Source: Nitrosomonas nitrosa
GTDB taxonomy: Bacteria > Pseudomonadota > Gammaproteobacteria > Burkholderiales > Nitrosomonadaceae
Reading direction: 5' to 3'
Assembly (NCBI RefSeq): GCF_003051105.1
Contig: NZ_QAOO01000021.1
Coordinates: 1-51,096 of the forward strand
Length of the DNA: 51,096 nt
Shown here: piece after piece, positions 27,355-36,573 of the stretch
Layout: every line of letters starts with the position of its first letter
How positions within the stretch are numbered: position 1 is the first letter of the stretch
Made by a program: the position numbers and the translations under genes
The notes under the pieces: model-generated
Told to the model about the DNA's origin: nothing
Seen by the model: the letters and a program-made list of their open reading frames with translations, nothing else
Database searches by the model: none

Positions 27355-27486
27355 CTGCCCGAGAATATCGATGGTAGCGAAGATGAGTTTGGTTGAGTTG
27401 AATTTTTCGATCATTTGAGGCGAATCGTCGTTCTATTCAACTAAAAGGATCGGAAAATCCGGCCACCCAGGCTCATCCAGTAGCTC
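27355..27486 (-). repeat. Dispersed degenerate repeat, copy 2 (inverted)
   Basis: This is the inverted partner of 19240-19373. The two lie about 8 kb apart and face opposite ways around the protease-transporter-usp-EamA block. It begins 61 bp downstream of the hoxY stop, exactly where hoxH would be expected. See the findings for interpretation. Confidence 0.7.
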
Positions 27487-27547
27487 AGTCTCTTCTCAGG
27501 CGCCCTCCTAGCTTGAATTCAACAGGATTTATTGCAGATTCACCAGC

Positions 27548-28087
27548 CTAATCATACCTTAGCTCGTGCTTGTTCACTCGTGGTACTTTTCCCCTTATCA
27601 AATCTTTCAGGAAATTATAAAAGATATCCCCAGAAGGCGGGCAGCCAGGCAGGAAATAATCGATCTTGACGACTTCACTGACGGGATAAACTTTATCCAA
27701 CAGTAAAGGCAGTTCGGGGTCATTCGGAATATGAGGGTTTTCCAAGCCGGCCCCCTTCAAGTACACCTCTTCGAGGCATTCTTGCAGGCTGTAGTGGTTA
27801 CGCATGGCCGGTACGCCACCATTAATCGCACATGCACCAACCGCAACCAAAATTCGGCATTGTGTGCGGAAAGCGCGTAGCACGTGTACATTTTCTGCAT
27901 TGCAAACACCGCCTTCCACTAAACCGATATCACAAGGACCCACTTGCTTGATATCCGTAAAGGGTGATCGGTCAAATTCGATATGCTCCAGCAATTCCAC
28001 AAGCCGTTCATCCATATCCAGGAAGGACATGTGACAGCCAAAACAACCGGCCAGTGATGTCGTTGCAAGTTTGAGTTTATGGGTCAT
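27548..28087 (-). CDS. hoxY: NiFe hydrogenase small subunit (HoxY-type)
   Basis: HoxY carries the proximal [4Fe-4S] cluster next to the NiFe site of NAD-reducing group 3d hydrogenases. The four expected cysteine positions are all present: C-x2-C in LAGCFGCHMS, one in VAVGACAINGG and one in FLPGCPPSGD. Using the ATG at 28087 the protein is 179 residues, starts MTHKLKLATTSLAGC as usual for the family, and overlaps the end of hoxU by 11 bases. A longer 209-residue frame from 28177 would overlap hoxU by 101 bases. The partner gene hoxH, normally next, is not found here. Confidence 0.92.
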   Translation of the reverse strand: MTHKLKLATTSLAGCFGCHMSFLDMDERLVELLEHIEFDRSPFTDIKQVGPCDIGLVEGGVCNAENVHVLRAFRTQCRILVAVGACAINGGVPAMRNHYSLQECLEEVYLKGAGLENPHIPNDPELPLLLDKVYPVSEVVKIDYFLPGCPPSGDIFYNFLKDLIRGKVPRVNKHELRYD

Positions 28088-28835
28088 CAGAGGGAGCCCT
28101 TTTAACAATCTCGTTTTCCAAGCCAATCTCGCTGATTCTGTGTTGATCGAAAATGCGCTGGCCAATGGGTACATCATAACCCCGCTCCTTGATCAGGATT
28201 GCGCCGACTGGGCAAATCTTGGCAGCAAGATCACCGACCTCGATGTCGCTATCGATCAGTTTACCGCTAGGGGTATTGACGATGAGGCGGGCATCGATGC
28301 CTCGGCCGGCAATGGCAAAAACATTCTTACCATCTACTTCCCGGCTTGCACGTACACATAGGCTGCATAAAATGCAGCGGTCCCGATCCAACATGATCGT
28401 TGGATGCGAAGCATCGACCTCGCGCACGGGGTGCTGCTGAGGATAATGCCCCTCCAGCATGCCAAGATGATAAGCCATCGCCTGCAAGGGGCAGTTCCCA
28501 GTCTTCTCACAAGATGGGCAGATGTGATTCCCCTCGATAAACAGCATTTGGGTAAGTGATTTGCGTGCTTCGTTGAGTTCCACGGTATCGTTACGTATCT
28601 TCTGTCCAGTTGTGGCCAATGTGGTGCACGCTGTCACCGGTTTACCATTGACTTCGACAGTGCAGTGTTTGCAATTGCCATGGGGTGTAATACCGGGGAA
28701 GTGGCAGAGATGCGGAATATAAATACCCGCTGCAAGCGCGGCATCCATAATGGTTTGCCCGTGTTTAAACGGGATTTTCTGGTTATCGATAGTGATCAAA
28801 CTCGCCTCAGGTTCGGTAACCATGGCCATTCTCAT
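28077..28835 (-). CDS. hoxU: NAD-reducing hydrogenase diaphorase subunit HoxU
   Basis: This 252-residue iron-sulfur protein is homologous to the N-terminal part of NuoG and carries electrons between HoxF and HoxY. It begins with a plant-ferredoxin-like [2Fe-2S] domain (CHFPGITPHGNCKHCTVEV and TACTT), then the His-Cys distal cluster (NHICPSCEKTGNCPLQ), and a ferredoxin-like region with CILCSLCVRASREV and KICPVGAI for [4Fe-4S] clusters. The start overlaps the hoxF stop by four bases (ATGA). Intact by all visible motifs. Confidence 0.94.
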   Translation of the reverse strand: MRMAMVTEPEASLITIDNQKIPFKHGQTIMDAALAAGIYIPHLCHFPGITPHGNCKHCTVEVNGKPVTACTTLATTGQKIRNDTVELNEARKSLTQMLFIEGNHICPSCEKTGNCPLQAMAYHLGMLEGHYPQQHPVREVDASHPTIMLDRDRCILCSLCVRASREVDGKNVFAIAGRGIDARLIVNTPSGKLIDSDIEVGDLAAKICPVGAILIKERGYDVPIGQRIFDQHRISEIGLENEIVKRAPSDDP

Positions 28836-30580
28836 TCAATGTCTTGTTCGAGGTGCGCATCGACATCATCACGTTGTGTCATCCGCCGGGCTTCTTCCAA
28901 CGCGGCATCCAAATTGAAATGGGGTGAAAAATCACGCTGAATCAATCGTCGCTCGAAAAACTGCGGAAAAGACTGCAATCCGTCCAAAATTGGATTCGCT
29001 GCGGTATGACCCAGTCCGCAATGGGAATAGCGCCTGACCAACTCACTGGTATGCTGCAACTCAGCCATATCGTAACGCGTACCCTGATTTGTGACGATTT
29101 TATAGAGGTTTTGCTTGAGCAAGGTCGTGCCAACGCGGCATGGTGTACAGAAACCACAGCTTTCATGCGCAAAAAATGCTGCAAACTGATAGATGATATC
29201 GAGCACATCGCGCTGATCGCTAAATACCATCAAAGAACCACCGGTTGACACATCCTCAAAACCGATTCGGCGATGAAACGCGCTTTGATCTATCAAAATT
29301 CCCGACGGGCCGCCGACCTGCACCGCTTGCACGTTATCGGCACCACAATCCTGCAAAATTTGCTGTAGGGTGACACCAAATGGATACTCATAAATCCCGG
29401 GTGCAGCGCAATCGCCACTGATGCTCAGGAGTTTGCTTCCAGCCGATTCGACCGTGCCCACCGAACTAAACCAAGCGCCTCCCTTGTAAGCGATATGGGC
29501 TGCCGCAATAAACGTTTCGACATTATTCACGACAGTGGGTTGTCCCAGATAACCCTGTGTCACCGGAAAAGGCGGACGACTGCGTGGAATACCGGGTTTT
29601 CCTTCGAGGGACTCGATCAAAGCTGATTCCTCGCCACATATATATGCACCAGCTCCAACCACAATCTCGATGTCAAAATCGAACCCTGTCTTAGCCAAAA
29701 TAGACTTACCCAATAAACTAGTTTGTCGCCGGCGTGCGAGTATCGTCTGCAAATGCGGCAGCAAATAGCGGTATTCACCCCGCAGGTAGACATATCCTTC
29801 GCGTGCACCGATGATATGTGCACAGATCGTCATCCCCTCGAATAACGTATCGGCATACTGCTGCAATAGCATGCGATCCTTGAAGGTGCCTGGCTCCCCT
29901 TCGTCCGCATTGCAGACCACATAGCGTGCTTCAGCGACCGCCTCTTTACATAAGCGCCATTTGAGACCGGTGTTAAAACCAGCTCCTCCCCGCCCTCGCA
30001 GTTTTGATTGAACGATTTCAGCCAGTATTTCTTCCCACCCGCGCGCAAGTAGCGCCTGCAAACCTTCTCCTGGCGACAGATCAGTTTCGAGCAGCAGCCC
30101 CCTTTTATGAAGGGTATTGTCGATATGGAACCATGCTTGCGGCCACTCGGTTAACGGTTTGCCGGACTCGATCAAACCCACCATCTGCCAGATTCCTGCT
30201 GGATCCAGACGAACCAGCGGTATGCCGTTTATGAGCAATGATGCGCCGTGATCACATAAACCGATGCAGGAAGTTTCGTGCACGCTCACCCTGCCATCCG
30301 CACGCGTTTGATTGACGCTCACCCCCAATTGTTGGCTAAGCAATTGCAGCAAATCCACCCCACGAGCCTGGTAGCCGCAGCTGGTACAGTTACTGAACAA
30401 AATATGATAATCACCTCGAGGAGAGGTATAAAAGAAAGCATAGAAATCGACGACTGCCCTGACTTGGCTGATAGGCAAGCCGAACTGATCGGCCACCTCG
30501 CCGATTGACTCATCCGGAATATATCGATGCTTTTGCTGGATCTCGTACAAGCGATGCAGCAAATGCGGGGACTCAGCCAT
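28832..30580 (-). CDS. hoxF: NAD-reducing hydrogenase diaphorase subunit HoxF
   Basis: HoxF binds FMN and NAD(H). The 582 residues comprise a NuoE-like N-terminal domain (1-150; cysteines C65, C68, C105 and C109) fused to a NuoF-like domain. NuoF motifs are GRGGAGFNTGLKW, CNADEGEPGTFKDR for FMN and NAD, and ESCGFCTPCRVGT plus a later cysteine for the N3-type [4Fe-4S] cluster. The length and fusion match group 3d hydrogenase HoxF (about 600), not plain NuoF. It lies 18 bp after the RidA-family gene and overlaps hoxU. Confidence 0.93.
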   Translation of the reverse strand: MAESPHLLHRLYEIQQKHRYIPDESIGEVADQFGLPISQVRAVVDFYAFFYTSPRGDYHILFSNCTSCGYQARGVDLLQLLSQQLGVSVNQTRADGRVSVHETSCIGLCDHGASLLINGIPLVRLDPAGIWQMVGLIESGKPLTEWPQAWFHIDNTLHKRGLLLETDLSPGEGLQALLARGWEEILAEIVQSKLRGRGGAGFNTGLKWRLCKEAVAEARYVVCNADEGEPGTFKDRMLLQQYADTLFEGMTICAHIIGAREGYVYLRGEYRYLLPHLQTILARRRQTSLLGKSILAKTGFDFDIEIVVGAGAYICGEESALIESLEGKPGIPRSRPPFPVTQGYLGQPTVVNNVETFIAAAHIAYKGGAWFSSVGTVESAGSKLLSISGDCAAPGIYEYPFGVTLQQILQDCGADNVQAVQVGGPSGILIDQSAFHRRIGFEDVSTGGSLMVFSDQRDVLDIIYQFAAFFAHESCGFCTPCRVGTTLLKQNLYKIVTNQGTRYDMAELQHTSELVRRYSHCGLGHTAANPILDGLQSFPQFFERRLIQRDFSPHFNLDAALEEARRMTQRDDVDAHLEQDIE

Positions 30581-30598
30581 GCCAGGATTCCACTGATT

Positions 30599-30985
30599 TT
30601 AGCTACTTTTCCGGGCTGTTACCTGGATCTCAATTCGCATACGCGGATCGGACAATCCCGCCGAAATCATCATGGCAGCCGGGCGTACCTTACCCAGGTA
30701 TTGACGAAAAACCGGCCAGCACAATTCAAAATCTGCCGCATTAGGCAGTACATACGTCACTCGGACGATATCCTGCAAACCGGAACCCGCCTGCCGCAAG
30801 GCTGATTCGATATTCTTGAAACACTGCTCGGCTTGCTCGAGCAAATCATCTGAGATGGTCATGGTGGAATAATCGAAACCTGTCGTACCTGATACAAAAA
30901 TCCAGTCTCCCTCTACTACTGCGCGGGAATAACCAATTTCCGCCTCAAACGTAGAACCTGAACTGATCAACCGTCTTGTCATCAT
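30599..30985 (-). CDS. RidA/YjgF-family protein
   Basis: This 128-residue RidA-fold protein has GYSRAVVEGDWIFVSGTTG at the N-terminus and the active-site arginine in DPRMRIEIQVTA, the position that binds the imine or carboxylate in true RidA. True RidA hydrolyses reactive enamines/imines. Divergent subgroups have other roles. AGGAG precedes two adjacent ATGs (30985 and 30982); spacing favours the second. It is 18 bp upstream of hoxF and 76 bp downstream of the large membrane protein gene, so it may be co-transcribed with both. Confidence 0.87.
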   Translation of the reverse strand: MMTRRLISSGSTFEAEIGYSRAVVEGDWIFVSGTTGFDYSTMTISDDLLEQAEQCFKNIESALRQAGSGLQDIVRVTYVLPNAADFELCWPVFRQYLGKVRPAAMMISAGLSDPRMRIEIQVTARKSS

Positions 30986-31061
30986 TTCTCCTCAAAGAAT
31001 AAAGGTCATCCGTGGACTGTTGCTATGATTAACCTGACTCCATGCTAAGTCAACCCGATCA

Positions 31062-34000
31062 TCAGAAAGTAAACAGATAATCAATCAACTGCGCTCCCCC
31101 AAACCCGCCAAAGGGTAAGAGCAGCGCCTGGATTGCCGGTTGCTGGGTCAAAGGCGCGAAAGCGCCTTCACGCGTATTACGAATCCGCTCGATCAACTGC
31201 TTGATCTGCTCTGCAGTGATGTGCAGTTGAACCTTGGGTTGCGCAAGCCGTAACAGCACTTCTTCATAATGGGCCAACACTTTGGCGCGTAGGGTTGCCG
31301 CACTGATACTCAACAACCTGGCTGTGTACAGCGTATAAAGCAATGCAACAATGACAATCAGGATCAGTACCAATGGAAAATCCATGGCATCGAACAGGTC
31401 GCTGCGTGCAATCACCATGAACAGGATCGATACAAACGGCAGATAAATGAGCCATTGGATGCGTCGTGTTGCTGCAACGATCAGCTGAAAGTCAAGATAA
31501 TCATCGAGATAAGGGCGTGGTATGCCAGTTTCATTGGCTTCTCGGTCAAGCAAGTGTGTTGGCCACTGCCGACGGATGGTGCCGAGTGCATCGATAAATC
31601 GCGTACACGCACGGCTTTCATAGCCAATCCAGAAAATAATCAACCAAAGCACGGGTGCGGTCATTATCATGAGCGCATAGTGCAAATGCCTGACCAATTC
31701 ACCACGATGGGGGAATGATGGAATCTCGAAAATGCTAAAGATTACGAGGCTCAACACAAATACAATTACGGTCGACAAGGCGATCCAGCCGATCATCTCG
31801 CGCCAGCTGGTAGCACGCAAATAATTCTGCCACAAAGTGGATACTTCAGCCTCACCAGTTGCCGTCATCGGTCTTACTTTTCCATCTGCATCAAACGCGA
31901 GCAGATCAACATAGGGTCCAGCCACTATTGCAGAAAATCGACTTCGTGCCAACGACCCAGTTGCAGGCATCGCTAAACTGAAACGCTCGGCGATGGCCAA
32001 AGCTTGTCGCTGAATACGAACGATAAATATCCCTATCAGGGCCAGCATTGTAATCAGACCAATGAAGCGGATCACGAGATTAGGCCACACGCTTACCCCC
32101 TCCAACCAGACATAAGGCTCACCCGTTCCCTGTTCGATTGAAGCCTGCATCGCCTGATAAATCAGCATCAGTACAGGGAACGTAATCACAATCAGCACGA
32201 TGGCCCAAAATATGGCAGGGTAAGAATATTTCGATAAGCGATGGGATGATCGAAAAGAATGCATGAAAACCGATACCAACTGTTGTGCATGGCGGCTGGT
32301 AATGCTTAGCCAAATTACCAGCAAGAGGCCTGCCAGCCCTATCGTCCATGGTTGCGAAATCGTAAAGATGCCTAATTGCTTGATCGGTGTTATCTGGTCA
32401 CACGCTGTCCAATCATTACAAAGTGTCGCGTAATTGATACGACTCTCCCCTGTTGGATTATGGCCGTTGATCCAATTGGCCAAATCTTCTACTGCCGGTG
32501 ATGCGACCAGCACTGCCTCAGTTCGGCCAATTTCATAAATCTGCGGTCTTAGCCACTTCTGTATCTGGCCAGACCAATGCTCAAAAGGTTTTGTTGAAAG
32601 CGCCATTAAGCTCGCTAAGTAAACCGAAGTTTGATAGCCGTCACGAAATGGCAAAGAGGATTGCTGTAGCAAAGGATGTAATGCCAGCCCAAAATTAGAT
32701 GCCACAACGAGATTACGCACCCAATCTTTCTGATCGGCATGTAAGTAGCGTGCATCCAGATCGGTTGTAAAAAAGATTTTACCCTTGAAATAGCCTCTCA
32801 AGGCTTGCAGAATCAATAGTTTGTCGTAAACATCCGACCCCACTATACCAATCGCTTTGACACCATGAGCCGCGAACTGTGGATCGCGGTCTAATTTTAC
32901 GATCTCACCAGCCAGCCGACGCAAATAGTCATACTGACTCAGCCCTTCGGCATGTTCAGGTGGTGCTGCTTCAAGCTGTGCACGTAAATCCATGGTCTGG
33001 CTGCTATCATGCTTTTGCACTGATTTTACAGCAGGTTTCTCACCACTAGGCAATACCCCATCCAATCCTCTCAAGTAATGGTAGCGATGCACTGGCGGCG
33101 AGGTACCTCTATTGGTTTTACAAAGCGCAGCAAAACTATCCATCAGGTTCTGCGATAATGTGCGGGCATAGGCGGAATCCCACTCGCTGATCAACACAAG
33201 CCCATCCTTGCAGGGTTCATCTTGCCGAGAAACCGCAACTTCTTGCTCGCCTTCCGGCATCCAGCTCCGCTGGCGGTTAACCCCCCGCTGCCAAAGTTCC
33301 CATAACAAGGTGACGGCGAGTACATCATCGGTACCAATGGTGCGCACAATATTTCTCTTTTCCAGGATTTGCCGATAATGATCTCGATCCAAGAAACATT
33401 GCCACGGCTGCTGATTGCTTGTACCCAACGCATCAGACAAATTGCAATCAGTAATCGTCGCGCTGGGAGAAAACATCTTAATCAGCGGGGGTTGGTCCCG
33501 CTGCGCTGTGTTGGCGCTGCGGACTAATTTCATCAGCGTGGCCGATCCAGCCGGGCCGACCAACACCACCTCCCCAAATAACGAAGGTAATTCGTCCAGA
33601 ATCAGCGCAGGTTCGTATAAGCTCTCATTCAACCAAAGCAACAATACTTTAGAAGCGAATGGCTCATCTCTCTCGAACCACTCAAAAGGGATAGTGATTT
33701 GTTTGACCTGATGCTCGCTCGCCGCCTCCTCAGCATGTAACAGCTTTCCCTGCTCCATACGGAAATAGCCTATTGCATCCGGATTTGCGGGACTATAACC
33801 ATGAAAACCCAGCGCCGAGACTACTGCAACACGCGAACGCCTCCGACTTTCCGCCGCTTCGGCAAAAGAACCCCCAAAAACGCTCACAGCTAATACCGTC
33901 ACCTTACTGTTCGCTAACCGATGCGTTTCGATTCTTGCGCGCAGTACCTCTGGTGCCAGTGGTCCGGTTTGATCTGGGTATTCATCTGCACTCGTAGCCG

Positions 34001-34232
34001 CAGACTGCACAAAACGTTCTTCATGCTTTTCGATAGCGACGAAAGGATCTTGCCAGAGCCGCGCTTCGACATTCTGCTGTCCGATTGGCACGAATTTCAC
34101 TCGATCAGCATCACTCGGACGCGCGCTCTCCAAGGGTATATTCTTGACCAATACACCTGCTGCCAAGAGCAGCAGCATGATGATCGGCAAAGGATTAATC
34201 AGTAAACCTTTGCGGTCATGTTGCATATTCAT
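31062..34232 (-). CDS. Large membrane protein of unknown function (1056 residues)
   Basis: I do not recognise this protein. It has one N-terminal membrane helix (12-29), about 600 residues likely in the periplasm (30-625), then about seven more helices (near 630-645, 671-695, 717-740, 811-833, 851-871, 926-943 and 952-970) and a cytoplasmic tail. The periplasmic part contains alternating strand-helix stretches such as KAIGIVGSDVYDKLLILQAL and GEVVLVGPAGSATLMKLVRS, which look like substrate-binding or Rossmann-type folds, possibly two. No kinase, GGDEF or transport motif is visible. It lies 33 bp after an EAL gene on the same strand, suggesting a receptor-type partner of c-di-GMP turnover. That link is inference only. 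Confidence 0.75.
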   Translation of the reverse strand: MNMQHDRKGLLINPLPIIMLLLLAAGVLVKNIPLESARPSDADRVKFVPIGQQNVEARLWQDPFVAIEKHEERFVQSAATSADEYPDQTGPLAPEVLRARIETHRLANSKVTVLAVSVFGGSFAEAAESRRRSRVAVVSALGFHGYSPANPDAIGYFRMEQGKLLHAEEAASEHQVKQITIPFEWFERDEPFASKVLLLWLNESLYEPALILDELPSLFGEVVLVGPAGSATLMKLVRSANTAQRDQPPLIKMFSPSATITDCNLSDALGTSNQQPWQCFLDRDHYRQILEKRNIVRTIGTDDVLAVTLLWELWQRGVNRQRSWMPEGEQEVAVSRQDEPCKDGLVLISEWDSAYARTLSQNLMDSFAALCKTNRGTSPPVHRYHYLRGLDGVLPSGEKPAVKSVQKHDSSQTMDLRAQLEAAPPEHAEGLSQYDYLRRLAGEIVKLDRDPQFAAHGVKAIGIVGSDVYDKLLILQALRGYFKGKIFFTTDLDARYLHADQKDWVRNLVVASNFGLALHPLLQQSSLPFRDGYQTSVYLASLMALSTKPFEHWSGQIQKWLRPQIYEIGRTEAVLVASPAVEDLANWINGHNPTGESRINYATLCNDWTACDQITPIKQLGIFTISQPWTIGLAGLLLVIWLSITSRHAQQLVSVFMHSFRSSHRLSKYSYPAIFWAIVLIVITFPVLMLIYQAMQASIEQGTGEPYVWLEGVSVWPNLVIRFIGLITMLALIGIFIVRIQRQALAIAERFSLAMPATGSLARSRFSAIVAGPYVDLLAFDADGKVRPMTATGEAEVSTLWQNYLRATSWREMIGWIALSTVIVFVLSLVIFSIFEIPSFPHRGELVRHLHYALMIMTAPVLWLIIFWIGYESRACTRFIDALGTIRRQWPTHLLDREANETGIPRPYLDDYLDFQLIVAATRRIQWLIYLPFVSILFMVIARSDLFDAMDFPLVLILIVIVALLYTLYTARLLSISAATLRAKVLAHYEEVLLRLAQPKVQLHITAEQIKQLIERIRNTREGAFAPLTQQPAIQALLLPFGGFGGAQLIDYLFTF

Positions 34233-34265
34233 GAGAGGAATAGCGGCATCACAATAACAAAGCCA

Positions 34266-35462
34266 TTAATCATCTTGCGTTGTGAATAATTCATGCGCAG
34301 GTTTGGGTAAACCAAAATAATTACCTTGCGCCAAACCGGCGCCACATTGCTTAAGCACCTCCGCCTGGAGTGCATTTTCCACGCCTTCACCGAGCGTAAT
34401 ACCGCCCAGCCGGGTAATGGCTTGAATAGTTCTCGCAATATCCCGCTCCACGCCATCTTTGCGGCCAATGCGGCTGATCACCGTGATGCAGAGCTTGATG
34501 ATCTCCGGCCGCAACGCCTCTACAGTCGACAAATCGAAGAAGCCACAACCAGTGTCATCCAAAGATAATTTAAATCTAGCATTCCGAAGTTCAGTCAATA
34601 CGCTATGCAACTTGATTGCCGATTCGATCGGCAGATGTTCAGTCAGTTCGAATACAACGCGTGTTAGCAAAGGCACGATTTGCGGGTTGGTTAAATATTG
34701 CTGGAATTGAGTTGACATGAACAGCTCGGGTCCTAGATTGACGGATATCCAGAAAGGTTCAGGAATATGAATCAGCCAATCGATCGAACGTTTAAGGCAA
34801 GCAAATTCAAGCAACTGTGTCATGCCAAATTGCCGTGCTGCAGTAAACAGCGCATCGGCAGAATACAGAGCCGAATCAGCCGGCCCGCGTGTCAAAGCCT
34901 CATACCCTACAATTTTTTGATCAGTCAGAGAATAAATGGGCTGGAAATAGCTTGTCAGCCGATCCCCTTCGATCAGTAATTGCAGTAATGCCTGTGATTC
35001 AGCACTATGCAGCGACGAGACTGCCTCGGGGGGCGTCAGTAGCGCCAGATCAATCGCTTGATTAATTGCCTCACGATGCATCTCTTCTGGCGCCGGGAGA
35101 ATAAGTACTCTAAAATCCTGCCGACTTCCCGTAGCCTGGCCAAAATTAGCCAGCAGTAATTGATGCATCTTTGCCATGCCTACTTCTTGCAATAGCGGTA
35201 TCTGCTCCAGCATATCGAAGGGCATCAAAGATTTTTTTGGGCCAAATAACCTAAACCAGCGTCCGAAATATTCGGTGACAATAGGGCCATAAAGTTGATA
35301 TTTCTGCAGTAAATTTTCTGACAATTGCTGTAGATCACGGGTTAAATCGGCATAAGCAAATTTCACAATTGCTTCACCAAATATCGCTTTAAACTGCTCT
35401 GGTTGATTTAGTTGAACAACAAAAATATATCGCTGATCGCTTGACATATAATCCCGCCCCAT
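34266..35462 (-). CDS. EAL-domain c-di-GMP phosphodiesterase
   Basis: This 398-residue protein has an N-terminal region without a recognised domain (about 1-160) and a C-terminal EAL domain. The EAL signature is IVGYEALTRGP. The other expected residues are Asn (ISVNLGP), Glu (FELTEH), two Asp in LSLDDTGCGFF, Lys (EIIKLC), Glu (GEGVE) and Gln (AQGNYFG). Loop 6 reads DDTGCG instead of the usual DDFGTG; both aspartates are kept, so activity is plausible but may be altered. No GGDEF, membrane helix or signal peptide is seen. It heads a same-strand run with the 1056-residue membrane protein. Confidence 0.88.
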   Translation of the reverse strand: MGRDYMSSDQRYIFVVQLNQPEQFKAIFGEAIVKFAYADLTRDLQQLSENLLQKYQLYGPIVTEYFGRWFRLFGPKKSLMPFDMLEQIPLLQEVGMAKMHQLLLANFGQATGSRQDFRVLILPAPEEMHREAINQAIDLALLTPPEAVSSLHSAESQALLQLLIEGDRLTSYFQPIYSLTDQKIVGYEALTRGPADSALYSADALFTAARQFGMTQLLEFACLKRSIDWLIHIPEPFWISVNLGPELFMSTQFQQYLTNPQIVPLLTRVVFELTEHLPIESAIKLHSVLTELRNARFKLSLDDTGCGFFDLSTVEALRPEIIKLCITVISRIGRKDGVERDIARTIQAITRLGGITLGEGVENALQAEVLKQCGAGLAQGNYFGLPKPAHELFTTQDD

Positions 35463-35611
35463 CGCTTGCCCGTAGATTACGATTACGCCCCAATTAAGTC
35501 ATCATAGCAAATCAAAGAGATGCGCTTCTATCTTATTTGTTACTATAGATTATGTTTCATGAGCATGATATAAAAATACACTCTATGATCAGATAGTCCT
35601 ACTTAATTACT

Positions 35612-36499
35612 TTGCGATTCCCCTTAAAATTCACCCCCAAAACCCTATACCGCTGGCTATTGATTCAGATTGTTTCGATTCTGGTTGCCGCCGCGATCGG
35701 GATTGTGATTTTGGGCGAGATCCTGACAGGCCCTGCATCGACTGCCGTAGGTTCACTCATGCCTGATTTTCCTGTTGAAGCTGTCAGAATTCCGGCTGGC
35801 CAAGATCATGCTGTCCAGGGTTGGCTAGCAAATGGCGTGCGGGGTCAAGGGATAGTGCTACTTGTTCACTCCATACGCAGCAATCGCCTGGAAATGCTGG
35901 GGAGGGCTCGGTTTTTGAATGAACGAGGATATAGTGTCTTACTCATCGATCTGCAGGCTCATGGCGAAACACCGGGAAAACGCATCACTTTTGGTTTTCT
36001 TGAATCGGAAGATGTCAAAACGGCAGTAACTTATCTGCGTAACCATTATCCTCACGAAAAAATTGCCGCTATCGGCGTCACCTTGGGCGCAGCGGCTATT
36101 CTGCTGGCAAATCCCCCACCGAAGCTTGACGCCTTAGTCTTGGAATCGCTCCATCCGACATTCGAACAAGCGGTCGAAAATCGGCTTAAATTGCATCTCG
36201 GTGAATTCGGATTATGGATCAAGCCGTTATTGCTTTCTTATTTATCAATGCTTTTGGATCTTTCCATTGAGGAACTCAATCCTATCGACCGGATAAGCAA
36301 CCTAACCGCCCCTGTCCTTTTTATCTCAGGCACTCATGATAGGCATACCACACAATCTGAAGCCGAACGATTATTTAATGCGGCCCCTCAACCCAAAGAA
36401 TTATGGATCGTCCCGGGAGCAGGTCATTACAATATGCATACCTACGACAGCAAAAGCTATGAGGAGCGCGTTTCCTCATTTCTCGATCAATATCTCTAG
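35612..36499 (+). CDS. Alpha/beta hydrolase-fold protein, altered nucleophile
   Basis: This 295-residue protein has one N-terminal membrane segment (about 14-36) and an alpha/beta hydrolase domain. It shows VLLVHSIRSNRLEM and LLIDLQAHGET as the first strands, acid in SGTHDRHT and histidine in GAGHYNMH. The nucleophile elbow reads G-V-T-L-G at 155-159, with threonine (ACC codon) where serine is expected. A TTG start is used, since no ATG lies near; there is no strong ribosome site. It is divergent from the EAL gene and 74 bp before a uspA gene. Enzyme activity is uncertain; a non-catalytic role is possible. Confidence 0.8.
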   Translation: MRFPLKFTPKTLYRWLLIQIVSILVAAAIGIVILGEILTGPASTAVGSLMPDFPVEAVRIPAGQDHAVQGWLANGVRGQGIVLLVHSIRSNRLEMLGRARFLNERGYSVLLIDLQAHGETPGKRITFGFLESEDVKTAVTYLRNHYPHEKIAAIGVTLGAAAILLANPPPKLDALVLESLHPTFEQAVENRLKLHLGEFGLWIKPLLLSYLSMLLDLSIEELNPIDRISNLTAPVLFISGTHDRHTTQSEAERLFNAAPQPKELWIVPGAGHYNMHTYDSKSYEERVSSFLDQYL

Positions 36500-36573
36500 C
36501 ACATAAAGAGCACATATAGGTTTATAGGGTTTCATACCATAAATCTTTTCAGTAAATTAAAGGAGTGTAAATA

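Noticed and set aside
27211..27414. 67-codon open frame on the minus strand
   Set aside because: Overlaps the 3' end of the EamA gene and part of the repeat; treated as a remnant rather than a gene.
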